From positions 123,055,977 to 123,119,976 of the forward strand of contig CM062815.1 in NCBI GenBank assembly GCA_031772625.1: DNA of 64,000 nucleotides, in the 5' to 3' direction. Below are positions 21,145 through 31,192 of this stretch, in pieces; the stretch's first letter is position 1; each line of letters starts with the position of its first letter. Source of the stretch: Pinus tabuliformis. Taxonomy: Eukaryota > Streptophyta > Pinopsida > Pinales > Pinaceae. A program made the translations under genes and the position numbers. The notes under the pieces are model-generated. The model did not search any database and was not told where the DNA came from. It saw only the letters and a program-made list of their open reading frames with translations.

Positions 21145-22850
21145 TTTTTCAACCTAAAGATCAACGCAGGAATAGGGGTGATTGTTCCGTTTAAAATAAA
21201 TTTTAACGACGCTTTAGACACAACTTGCTTTTTCAGTTTTAAAGAGTCGAGAAAAAGCTAAAGATGACTCTAGTCTCCTTCGATGTTTTAACGAGCCCGA
21301 AGTGACAAATGCTCGGATGGACTTTTTCCGTTATAGAGTCTGAAAAAGGCCAAAAGGAACTGCTCTGGAGTTCTAGGCAGAGGGTGTGCCAAACTTTTCG
21401 CAAAACCGCAGAATACTTTTTAGGGTACGGGCGGTCGATCTTCCTGAATGCTGTGTTCAGTGCATTGCGATCAATAGGGTGGCCGACATGGCTTCCTAAG
21501 GATAAAGGTTTTATGCCTATAGGGGTCTCCCAATATATACGCGATGGTACGTGGGAGCGCAATCCGTACTGGTGCTATCGTCCCTCAGGAGGAATCACCC
21601 ACCTTCCATGAGATCGACAGTCACCAGGCTTAACGACACCGGAACACGTCTCTAGCCTAGACCTCTATGTTGTGCGTTATGTTACAAAGCGTTGTTAAGT
21701 TCATTCAGTTTATTTTAGGTTGATCTTTTTAAAGTTTGCCTTTCAAGGTTCACCACGAGATGTATGATACAAATTCCTAAATGCAGTCTAAAGATGATAA
21801 GCAAGCTTTATATCTTTTCAACTTTGAAAATCCTAGCTACTAAGGGAAAAGAAAGACACCATCTTTTCTCAAAGAGCAATCAGCACACTCTAATGCACTT
21901 TTCCTAAATCAAGCATGCAAACTATCAAAATGCAAATGCACAATGCAGGTGTTTGTTTTCCGCTTTCTTAGTGTTGATGCCTACAAAAGAAAGCTTTTTT
22001 CACAACTTTGAATTTGCTTTTAAATGACAAATACAAACAAGTTTACTTTTTCGAAATCAGAAAGGGTAGAAGAGATTACAACACTTAACGATTTTCGAAA
22101 TAAACTTTTGTTTCGACACTTTAAAAAAGACAAACTCAAACCAATAAGCAAAAGTAAATGTATAATCAATCTGCAAACAACTAATGAACTCTCTTCTAAG
22201 ATCACAATCAACATATCTGAATCAAGGGCTACAGGATGATTACTTCACTCATGCAAAGGAAGACTGTAAATGACGCCACAAACACATAAAAACACTCACA
22301 GCCTTTTTGTACAAAAGGAGGGGGAATCTAAGCAGAGAAAAGGAGTTATCAGACTGGTACCTATGTTGGTTACAAGCTGCAAAAATCAGAGATCAAAACA
22401 AGGCAAAACAGAGCAGAGAACCCCAGCTGCACTAGGACAAACTGGTTCAACGCAACCTCAACACAGGGGTTTTGACATTCAGCGCAGGTAGCCTTCATGG
22501 GACCTGCGTTGAAATGCAGAATCCCTTCACTGGGTCTGCGCTGAAGGAGAAACTCTCGTTTCCCACAGGTTCTGGGTCACAGATTGCTATTTAATTCACT
22601 GTTTCAGGCCAAATAAAAGCAACAAGCAAGGTACAACTAAAGGGATGCTTTGAGGGGTACTAAGATCTATCACAAGGATCATCAAATCATTTGTGAATCC
22701 ATTGTTCAGATCATAGACAAGTCCAGTGATTGGATCAAGGCAGCAACTGTCTACTTTGCATCCGGGAAAAGCAGATGCAGTTCGATTGTTGCTGTCAAGT
22801 CTATGGAACAAACAATGATAGAAACACAAATAAAATGACTAAACAAATCT

Positions 22851-22869
22851 TCCCCAGCGGAGTCGCCAA
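22851..22869 (-). other. Primer binding site, tRNA-Arg type (copy A)
   Basis: On the minus strand TTGGCGACTCCGCTGGGGA follows the LTR after two bases. It is complementary to the 3' end of a plant tRNA-Arg (CCCAGCGGAGTCG plus CCA). Tat and Ogre-like gypsy elements are known to use tRNA-Arg primers. Confidence 0.8.
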
Positions 22870-22871
22870 TT

Positions 22872-23933
22872 TGTTGTGGGGAAAAATGCCTATGCAGGAC
22901 GATCCTATCCACCTAAGGTGTGACAGTGCCTTAGCAACAAACAGAGACAGCTATTCTAGTATTCTTCCTTTATGAATTAAGAATGAAGAGAGAGAGATGG
23001 ATGGACTAACCGGTGTCTTCCGTTTGTCCCTCGATCCGGCTTCTCTTCTCTTGGAGAGTTCCCAGCTACTTGCCTTCTCGCTCGCCCAGCTTCAAGAGGT
23101 TTCTGCAAGATCACAAGAAGAGAACACTACACAAGACATGGATTCATATTCATAACTAGTTCAGGATTAGAAATAAACTAAACATACTAATGCATTCATA
23201 CATCAAAAATACACCAGTATATAGGAGAAACCAAGATAGCTTTATTGATGAATAACAAGGTTCAGGAAGAGATACAACCCAGAGGGCTCCAATCCAGCAT
23301 CTCCTTCCCAGCAAATGGAATTCCTATCTTCACCCCCTTTAAGGCATTAAGCACCCAATAGTTCCAGTCTCAAACCAACAGCAATTATTTGCAATAACAA
23401 AATTCCAGCCTCTAGATCTCATGGAGGAGAGATCCATATATAGATGTTTGGAGAGAGGATGAGTCAGCTTGAGATCTAACTAGTGTCCTCTCCCTCTGTC
23501 AGTTCTTGAGTCCACTTGGAGATTCTTGCTTCCACTTGGAGATTTGGAACCTCTTACTCATCACCAGTCGAATTCCCTGAGGCAAGTGTCATTTTGGAAG
23601 CTTCCTGGGTTTTGACACCTTGAGAAATGAGCCTGCCACATGTCCACTCTCGTTCAGCGTAGGTAGCCAGTGTTCCAGTTGACATTCAACGCAAGTAGCC
23701 AGTGTTGGCTTTGACATTCAACGCAAACAGCTAGTGTAGCCACTGAAATGATCCTGAATTGACTTGTTTTTGAGCAGTTTCTGGTGGAGAACTTCTGTGA
23801 ATTGCTGTGGTTTGTTAGCCTTGTTCCTTTAGGGGTAGGAACAACATGTTTAGGGACTTTGGATCCCTTAGATTATGGACATTTCATGCTCAATGCTGTA
23901 AGGCACAAAAATGTCTATAACAGTTGCCCCCTA
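22872..23933 (-). repeat. Gypsy LTR, copy A (3' LTR of the full element and 5' LTR of the fragment)
   Basis: The LTR begins TGTTATAGACAT at 23933 on the minus strand and ends CCACAACA at 22872 (1062 bp). It is preceded by a purine tract and followed by two bases and a tRNA-Arg-type primer site, so it has both a 3' and a 5' internal junction. A TATA-like CTATATATGG lies around 23436-23446. Three 32-bp tandem units of TTCAACGCAAGTAGCC type occupy 23653-23748. Confidence 0.88.
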
Positions 23934-23950
23934 AAGTATGAGGCTGTTTA
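23934..23950 (-). other. Gypsy polypurine tract
   Basis: On the minus strand ACTTTAGGGGGCAAC ends directly at the TG of the LTR at 23933. The large gypsy has ACTTTAGGGGGCATC at the same place (41918-41934). This tract primes plus-strand DNA synthesis. Confidence 0.85.
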
Positions 23951-26420
23951 TCGGGTGAAATGCTTTATCAGGGGGATCCGAAGTTCATCCAATGCTGGGA
24001 GGAGACCTGTAATACAATACAATACAATACATTATTTTTCATACTGCTTTCATGATCTAGCTGAGGCGGGCATTCCCATGCTCAGCTTTATAAATTCATT
24101 TTTTTGTACATAGAACAGACAATCGTCTGATGGTAGACTGATAATTTTGATGAAATTATCATCCTTTGAGTAGGATGATTATCTGCTGCAATGATGTACA
24201 TGTCAATGTCTTTATCTTTCCTGAATATATATCGCAGCCCAGATGGATGAAACTAGATCCGGGGTCTTCAAACTTGTTCGATCTTCACTCTAAGTACAAG
24301 TCGATCCATGTGAGAATTGTTCTGAAGTCGAACATGGAAAGACATCACTTGATTACCGGTCAATGATGTAAACCGTTAACAAGCGCGAGAGGAATCACCG
24401 ATAATGATAATGACCCTCAAGGTACTGCAGTACAATTCACGTGGCGTGAATAGAGGACTTGGCGTCGAACACCACGCAAAATCTTTCGGTCGAAGGTCAT
24501 TGATGTATACCTGTCGCCGGAAGTGAGAAACTTGCCATTGAGGCATGCAAGCTTCAAAGTACTGAAGGGGTTGTTCCTAGATCAACTTCCTGGATAATGA
24601 GCCGATGTCGACAAGAAGCGATCCGTCAAAGGAGGGCCTTAATGAATCCCACATCAGTGACACGGAACGGAGCTAATGATTTTAATGGAGGTGAAAACGA
24701 TCTGTGACATATGATTCAGGGTGGCGGTCATGAAAGGATGAAGGATAATGTATGGCAGTGGATGGGACACGGTTGACTTTTCTGAACGACTTCTCTTGAA
24801 CATATGGCGACACTGATGCGATGGATTGGTAGCATTACCCCAAAGATGGATGGTATGGCGAGACCATGGATGTGACCGGTGAATGAAACAACCCAACCCG
24901 ATTGTGGTACGGAGGAAAAGTGTCATGTTCAAGAGCGACTTGCTACCATCAAAGTTTTCTTTAGTTTCTCCCAATTTTTCCCCAGTCATTGCTGACCAGT
25001 ACCTCTTTATTTTTGTCAAGCTTGAGGAGGATAACATATGCTTGTTCTATAACTTGCCCTTCGGGCAAGCCCATCGCTATGTTTTAACGAGCCTAGCGAT
25101 AGTGAAACTCGTTCTCGTCTAAAGACAAGTTTGTCGCTATTTAATGATTTTAACGAGTCTAACGACAAGGATAACTCGGTCCTTTTCATTTTTAGAGAGT
25201 CTGAAAAGGTACATAAAGTTAAATCCAAAAGTCCTTTTTCGTCATCTAATCCCTTAAGTCCGAAAAAGTATAAAACAATACAGAAGGGATGAGTTTTCGA
25301 TAGTTTTAACGAGCTGAATAAAACAAGCGCTCGATCTTTTTGTGCAATAATCCCTCAGGTCCAAAAAGATTAAAATCTAGAGGAGGGATAGCTCTTCCGG
25401 TCGCTTTAACGAGCTGGAAGGCCAAAACTCGGCAATCTTTTCATTTTTTACGAGTCAGATGAAAAGAGCTTAAAGAAGACTCGTCTTTTGAGGAACGAGT
25501 GATAAACAGGGTTAGCAGCTGATTCCAGGTACAAGTTGGAATTTTCCAATCACGGCAGTGTCACAAGGATGGCTAGGTGAAATCACTCTTCGCAGCTGTT
25601 CCTCAAAATGGGTAAACAATCATATGGAGGTGAATGATCGGCCAAATGAAAAGTGGAGGTGACGGTGCAAACACGACCAAGGCTTTAATGGCTGATGATA
25701 TTACATTCACAGTGGTTATTTACCGGGTAGTTCATTTTTTAACGAGCTTAAACGCGGGTGGAAACATTTGCTCGATCTTATGTTTATTTTTTAATGAGCA
25801 TGAACTAAGTGCTAAAACTGCTCGGATCTTGCGTTTATTTTTTAACGAGCATGAACTTTGTGCTAAAACTGCTCGAATACCCAGTCATATTATAAGAGTG
25901 TCTCATCAAGATTCTATTTTTTATGGAGCTTCATCTCACTAAGATTTGCTCCGAATCCTTTCGTTATGCAAGTTCGGGAACGACTAATCCTACGAGTTTA
26001 AAGGGTTAGAGGTCCTAAAAATTTAAAAAATAAATAGCCGCCCCTTGCTTGCACTCCAAAAGGTTTGCATGCCCCCAGGCATAAAGTACGATTTCAAGGT
26101 TACCCCTCAATTTGCAGATAAAACATTTGTTTTACCGGGAGAGGCCTACCTCTTTCAGGCTACCCAAAGATTGTTCTGTTATTCTTTCAACAGAACACTT
26201 CTTTGGCGATGTCTACCGAGATAAACAAAGGTGAGTGACGAGACCCGCCCTCTCACATAACTTTGACAAGAGAATCATATTCTAGAATAACCCTCTTCCA
26301 ACCACGGACGGGGTACAGACTAGTCATATTCTTCCGCGGAAACCTACCCTATACCCAAAGTTTTCCTGCCGAAGTAGACCAGGACGCATGCCCCCTGGGT
26401 TCCAGCCATATCCTCCCGGA
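23951..26420 (-). other. Non-coding 3' region of the gag-protease gypsy
   Basis: About 2.5 kb without a supported ORF. The part next to the PPT shares short blocks with 42000-42300 of the large gypsy, for example the ATTCCCATGCTCAG block at 24073 and 42072. The middle part is dominated by the hairpin array described separately. The part at 26000-26420 is non-repetitive and GC-richer. In Tat-like elements this interval can hold extra ORFs, and none is visible here. Confidence 0.6.
25053..25466. repeat. Array of eight short hairpins with a recurrent loop motif
   Basis: Eight inverted pairs follow one another: 25053-25069 (CTTGCCC/GGGCAAG), 25073-25100 (ATCGCTA/TAGCGAT), 25131-25168, 25181-25209 (CCTTTTCA/TGAAAAGG), 25234-25268 (CTTTTTCG/CGAAAAAG), 25334-25370 (ATCTTTTTG/CAAAAAGAT), 25394-25420 (CTTCC/GGAAG) and 25437-25466 (CTTTTCAT/ATGAAAAG). 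Stems are 5-9 bp and most differ in sequence. Most loops carry TTTTAACGAG, TTTTTAGAGAGTC or TTTTTACGAGTC. Changing stems with a conserved loop suggest selection on structure or a spreading unit. Function unknown. Confidence 0.75.
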
Positions 26421-27629
26421 TTACTCGCGCTCATCAGGAGGACGGACCGTGGGTTGAGACACTTCTTGCGTGAATAGACCATTTAGGGATGGTATATGAC
26501 TATTTGCGATGCGTGATCCGGGAAATGAAAGTTGGTCCACGAGCTTGACCACTCTTCCTTCATGCAGAAAACACATTACTCTAAAGAGTGAGGAGACTAT
26601 AGCTCCCATGCAATATATATAGTCTCGTCCAAGGAGTAGGTTATAATCCAAGGGTCCTTGAACGACCATCACGTTCATTTGAACGGTCTTCCCTTTCAAT
26701 GTTATAGGCACATTGGGGAGGATCCCTAAAGGTCGACTGGTTCCTTTATCAAAACCTGATAGATTTCTCATTTCAGGCAAAAGCGCTGGCGAACCAAGCG
26801 CTTTCCAAGCAATAGAGGAAAGGATACTCACAGATGCCCCCTCATCAATGATAGTGCTAGCCATTACCATTCTGTATATTTGAACGATAATTCTGAATGG
26901 TATGCTTGCTGGCAACCGGGGTCTGCCTAGTTGGTTCCAGTCAAAGGACACAACCAGGTTGCTTGGTGGTGGGACCGAATAAACGGCCGGATATCGCTCT
27001 GACAAACTTCCTTCCTGCGATAAAGGAATGGGGGCATTGCCCCCTTGTTCATCAGAGTCAGTGTTGATGAAAAGAATTTGGACGGTGTCGTCTTTATTCT
27101 CCTCTGTGATGGTATCATTCGAAGATAGAGCCTCTGAAGGCAAAACCGGGTCAACTTCCGCCTCAACCTTTTGAATTTCGTCAGGCATGGATCCAGACGG
27201 TTCATCTTCAATGATAGGTGCTTCGGCTGACCACCTGGGCGGGCCAACCGGGTTTTCAACTAGTGAAGGACTTGGCAGGAGTTTTTGATATCCAGGAGGA
27301 AGTTGCGCTCGTAAAATCGGGCGATCTTCCAGAACTCTTTTCGCCTCGTCTAAGAAGGGACAACGGTGGATGGCATGGTCGCCTTCACACAGTTTGCAGG
27401 GAAATCTAGCTTTCCCTCTCTGTCCTGTGGCTTCACTTTCACTAGTTGACGGTGAGCAGTCAACATGGCTATCAGAGGTTGATGCTACCGAATTGTGCAA
27501 ACGGGGAGACCAGTCCCTTAGTATCCGAGGGATGCAGGGACAATCTCTATGGAAGTGGTCTCCCTTGCATATGACACATGGCGATTTAGGCCTTGTCAGT
27601 GATGTGTGTGGATTTTTGTCAGACGACAC
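26421..27629 (-). CDS. Gypsy gag C-terminal part and aspartic protease
   Basis: A 402-residue frame. Near its start lie two Cys/His knuckles (CVICKGDHFHRDC and CKLCEGDHAIHRC). These are followed by an acidic Pro-rich spacer and the retropepsin domain at about residues 245-365. The active site reads ASTIIDEGASVSILSS, with Glu in place of the usual Ser/Thr of D-S/T-G. It continues LGILPNVPITLKGK and PLDYNLLLGRDYIY. The same D-E-G-A-S is found in the large gypsy at 50088-49858 and, from memory, is common in one group of plant gypsy elements. The frame ends at a stop at 26421 with no RT. Upstream it should join the gag N-terminus across a one-base frameshift near 27700. The listed first codon is GTG, so it is not a true start. 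Confidence 0.82.
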   Translation of the reverse strand: MSSDKNPHTSLTRPKSPCVICKGDHFHRDCPCIPRILRDWSPRLHNSVASTSDSHVDCSPSTSESEATGQRGKARFPCKLCEGDHAIHRCPFLDEAKRVLEDRPILRAQLPPGYQKLLPSPSLVENPVGPPRWSAEAPIIEDEPSGSMPDEIQKVEAEVDPVLPSEALSSNDTITEENKDDTVQILFINTDSDEQGGNAPIPLSQEGSLSERYPAVYSVPPPSNLVVSFDWNQLGRPRLPASIPFRIIVQIYRMVMASTIIDEGASVSILSSIAWKALGSPALLPEMRNLSGFDKGTSRPLGILPNVPITLKGKTVQMNVMVVQGPLDYNLLLGRDYIYCMGAIVSSLFRVMCFLHEGRVVKLVDQLSFPGSRIANSHIPSLNGLFTQEVSQPTVRPPDERE

Positions 27630-27689
27630 TTGTTTGCCCCCAGTCGCTTTTGGCTCCTTCTTCTTCTTCTCTTTCTTCTTCTTTTCCTT

Positions 27690-27988
27690 CTTCTCCTTAG
27701 GAACTTGGTTTTTGTTTTACCAGTTCCGTCAAGCAAAGAGGAAGGAGGAGAGGAAGAGTTAGATGAAGTAGAAAGCTGGTTGGAAACTCTGGTCTGGTCT
27801 AACTGTTGACTCGACTGTTCAGGAATAGTGGTGGTTTGGACGACATTGGTTGAAAAGAGCCAGACCAGCAGGCCAATTGTCAGTCCTGGAAGCGACAATG
27901 TGGCCATGTGGGGCGCACCAACATCTCCCCAAGAGGAGAAGGGACTAGGATTTCCACCAAGGGGAATTCCTTGGTTGGTGTGCTCCAT
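27690..27988 (-). pseudogene. Gypsy gag N-terminus (copy B)
   Basis: An ATG at 27988 starts MEHTNQGIPLGGNPSPF and continues Ser/Thr/Gln-rich to SSLLDGTGKTKTK. There the natural continuation is a Lys/Glu-rich stretch (VPKEKKEKKKKEK) in the next frame that leads into the knuckle ORF ending at 26421. In the present frame it runs into an Arg-rich shadow and stops at 27596. A single-base change near 27700 is the simplest cause. No typical capsid domain is visible between the N-terminus and the knuckles, so the Gag appears internally shortened. Confidence 0.7.
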
Positions 27989-29714
27989 TTTTTCAACCTA
28001 AAGATCAACGCAGGAATAGGGGTGATTGTTCCGTTTAAAATAAATTTTAACGACGCTTTAGACACAACTTGCTTTTTCAGTTTTAAAGAGTCGAGAAAAA
28101 GCTAAAGATGACTCTAGTCTCCTTCGATGTTTTAACGAGCCCGAAGTGACAAATGCTCGGATGGAATTTTTCCGTTATAGAGTCTGAAAAAGGCCAAAAG
28201 GAATTGCTCTGGAGTTCTAGGCAGAGGGTGTGCCAAACTTTTCGCAAAACCGCAGAATACTTTTTAGGGTACGGGCGGTCGATCTTCCTGAATGCTGTGT
28301 TCAGTGCATTGCGATCAGTAGGGCGGCCGACACGGCTTCCTAAGGATAAAGGTTTTATGCCTATAGGGGTCTCCCAATATATACGCGACGGTACGTGGGA
28401 GCACAATCCGTACTGGCACTATCATCCCTCAGGAGGAATCACCCACCTTCCACGAGATCGACAGTCACCAGGCTTAACGACGCCGGAACACGTCTCTAGC
28501 CTAGACCTCTATGTTGTGCGTTATGTTACAAAGCGTTGTTAAGTTCGTTCAGTTTATTTTAGGTTGATCTTTTTAAAGTTTGCCTTTCAAGGTTCACCAC
28601 GAGATGTATGATACAAATTCCTAAATGCAGTCTAAAGATGATAAGCAAGCTTTATATCTTTTCAACTTTGAAAATCCTAGCTACTAAGGGAAAAGAAAGA
28701 CACCATCTTTTCTCAAAGAGCAATCAGCACACTCTAATGCACTTTTCCTAAATCAAGCATGCAAACTATCAAAATGCAAATGCACAATGCAGGTGTTTTT
28801 TTTCCGCTTTCTTAGTGTTGATGCCTACAAAAGAAAGCTTTTTGCACAACTTTGAATTTGCTTTTAAATGACAAATACAAACAAGTTTACTTTTTCGAAA
28901 TCAGAAAGGGTAGAAGAGATTACAACACTTAACGATTTTCGAAATAAACTTTTGTTTCGACACTTTAAAAAAGACAAACTCAAACCAATAAGCAAAAGTA
29001 AATGTATAATCAATCTGCAAACAGCCAATGAACTCTCTTCTAAGATCACAATCAACAGATCTGAATCAAGGGCTACAGGATGATTACTTCACTCATGCAA
29101 AGGAAGACTGTAAATGACGCCACAAACACATAAAAAACACTCACAGTCTTTTTGTACAAAAGGAGGCGGAATCTAAGCAGAGAAAAGGAGTTATCAGACT
29201 GGTACCTATGCTGGTTACAGGCTGCAAAAATCAGAGATCAAAACAAGGCAAAACAGAGCAGAGAACCCCAGCTGCACTAGGACAAACTGGTTCAGCGCAA
29301 CCTCAACACAGGGGTTTTGACATTCAGCGCAGGTAGCCTTCACGGGACCTGCGTTGAAATGCAGAATCCCTTCACTGGGTCTGCGCTGAAGGAGAAACTC
29401 TCATTTCCCACAGGTTCTGGGTCACAGATTGCTATTTAATTCACTGTTTCAGGCCAAATAAAAGCAACAAGCAAGGTACAACTAAAGGGATGCTTTGAGG
29501 GGTACTAAGATATATCACAAGGATCATCAAATCATTTGTGAATCCATTGTTCAGATCATAGACAAGTCCAGTGATTGGATCAAGGCAGCAACTGTCTACT
29601 TTGCATCCGGGAAAAGCAGATGCAGTTTGATTGTTGTTGTCAAGTCTATGGAACAAACAATGATAGAAACACAAATAAAATGACTAAACAAATCTTCCCC
29701 AGCGGAGTCGCCAA
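27989..29714 (-). other. Gypsy 5' leader with primer site (copy B)
   Basis: The tRNA-Arg-type primer site (TTGGCGACTCCGCTGGGGA on the minus strand) is at 29696-29714, two bases from the LTR. The leader that follows has no supported ORF. It contains direct and inverted copies of TTCAGCGCAGGTAGCC around 29320-29395, and hairpins with the recurrent loop motif around 28070-28195, before the gag ATG at 27988. Confidence 0.75.
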
Positions 29715-29716
29715 TT

Positions 29717-30768
29717 TGTTGTGGGGAAAAATGCCTATGCAGGACGATCCTATCCACCTAAGGTGTGACATTGCCTTAGCAACAAACAGAGACAACTATT
29801 CTAGTATTCTTCCTTTATGAATTAAGAATGAAGAGAGAGAGATGGATGGACTAACCGGTGTCTTCCGTTTGTCCCTCGATCCGACTTCTCTTCTCTTGGA
29901 GAGTTCCCAGCTACTTTCCTTCTCGCTCGCCCAGCTTCAAGAGTTTTCTGCAAGATCACAAGAAGAGAACACTACACAAGACATTGATTCATATTCATAA
30001 CTAGTTCAGGATTAGAAATAAACTAAACATACTAATGCATTCATACATAAAAAATACACCAGTATATAGGAGAAACCAAGATAGCTTTATTGATGAATAA
30101 CAAGGTTCAGGAAGAGATACAACCCAGAGGGCTCCAATCCAGCATCTCCTTCCCAGCAAATGGAATTCCTATCTTCACCCCCTTCAAGGCATTAAGCACC
30201 CAATAGTTCCAGTCTCAAACCAACAGCAATTCTTTGCAATAACAAAATTCCAGCCTCTAGATCTCATGGAGGAGAGATCCATATATAGATGTTTGGAGAG
30301 AGGATGAGTCAGCTTGAGATCTGACTAGTGTCCTCTCCCTCTGTCAGTTCTTGAGTCCACTTGGAGGTTCTTGCTTCCACTTGGAGATTTGGAACCTCTT
30401 ACTCATCACCAGTCGAATTCCCTGAGGCAAGTGTCATTTTGGAAGCTTCCTGGGTTTTGACACCTTAAGAAATGAGCCTGCCACATGTCCACTCTCGTTC
30501 AGCGCAGGTAGCCAATGTTCCAGTTGACATTCAGCATAGGTAGCTAGTGTTGGCTTTGACATTCAACGCAAACAGCTAGTGTAGCCACTGAAATGATCCT
30601 GAATTGACTTGTTTTTGAGCAGTTTCTGGTGGAGAACTTCTGTGAATTGCTGTGGTTTGTTAGCCTTGTTCCTCTAGGGGTAGGAACAACATGTTTAGGG
30701 ACTTTGGATCCCTTAGATTATGGACATTTCATGCTCAATGCTGTAAGGCACAAAAATGTCTATAACAC
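29717..30768 (-). repeat. Gypsy 5' LTR (copy B)
   Basis: Runs from TGTTATAGACAT at 30768 to CCACAACA at 29717 on the minus strand (1052 bp), almost identical to copy A. The three 32-bp units are at 30498-30593. At its outer end it interrupts the gag frame of the + strand Sirevirus, which starts abruptly at 30769. Confidence 0.88.
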
Positions 30769-31078
30769 TGGAGAAGCACGAAATCAAAGGAATGTGATTG
30801 GGATCATGAAAAGGACCTACAATAAATTTTCTGTTCTTGAAAATGAAATAGAATTCTCTATCTGTAACAACTTCGGTCATGAAGACTCTGAATGTAGGAG
30901 TAAATTTCGGCAAACATCTCAGAAGGAGAAATCTTCATTGGATCCCAAAACATGGAAAAAGAAAGAACCACAAACTAAAAGATGTGGTATAGCCTTATAT
31001 GCAAAAGGACAAGAAAATCAATGGTACATCAACAGTGGATGCTCGAAACACATGACAGGTGATAAAGAAAAACTTTAG
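30769..31078 (+). pseudogene. Sirevirus gag end and protease start
   Basis: The frame, which begins inside the gypsy LTR by chance, encodes a knuckle reading FSICNNFGHEDSEC. The first Cys of the CCHC is Phe. A basic linker and WYINSGCSKHMTGD follow. In relatives the protease motif is WYLDSGCSKHMTGD, so the catalytic Asp is Asn here and the enzyme would be dead. A stop follows at 31076-31078. Protease-like sequence continues in frame to about 31190. Confidence 0.82.
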
Positions 31079-31192
31079 TCATACAGTGCTTTAGAAAAGG
31101 AAAGGAAGGTCTCATTTGGAAATGACACCCCTGTAGTCATAAAAGGTACAGGCTCTGTTCTCTTAAAAGAAAAGGTCAAAGCTGGGAATGTT

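Larger units (their letters stand above)
20877..22871 (-). mobile_element. Gypsy leader and gag start (copy A), truncated
   Basis: This stretch is nearly identical to 27722-29716. It starts with the primer site next to the LTR at 22872, continues through a non-coding leader and enters gag, where it is cut off at 20877 by the copia LTR. The leader holds hairpins of the loop-motif type (21227-21258, 21278-21302, 21322-21349). It represents a second internal region sharing the LTR at 22872-23933 with the full element to its right. Confidence 0.85.
22872..30768 (-). mobile_element. Gag-protease-only Ty3/gypsy (copy B) with both LTRs
   Basis: From right to left: 5' LTR (29717-30768), primer site, 1.7-kb leader, gag-protease (27988-26421), about 2.5 kb of non-coding 3' region with hairpins, purine tract (23934-23950) and 3' LTR (22872-23933). 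No RT, RNase H or integrase is present, so mobility would need a partner. It shares the PPT, LTR tips, 3'-region blocks and a D-E-G-A-S protease with the large Tat-like element at 40888-60704, the likely relative. A second, truncated internal region continues past the 3' LTR instead of a target duplication. Confidence 0.85.

Noticed and set aside
26421..27629. Reading the 402-residue ORF as a cellular gene
   Set aside because: The two knuckles, retropepsin motif and position between LTRs show it is gypsy gag-protease. Its first codon is GTG, not a real start.
27630..27762. Basic Arg-rich tail of the 27596-27988 frame as a nucleic-acid-binding domain
   Set aside because: It is an out-of-frame reading of a Lys/Glu-rich gag spacer after a one-base shift near 27700.
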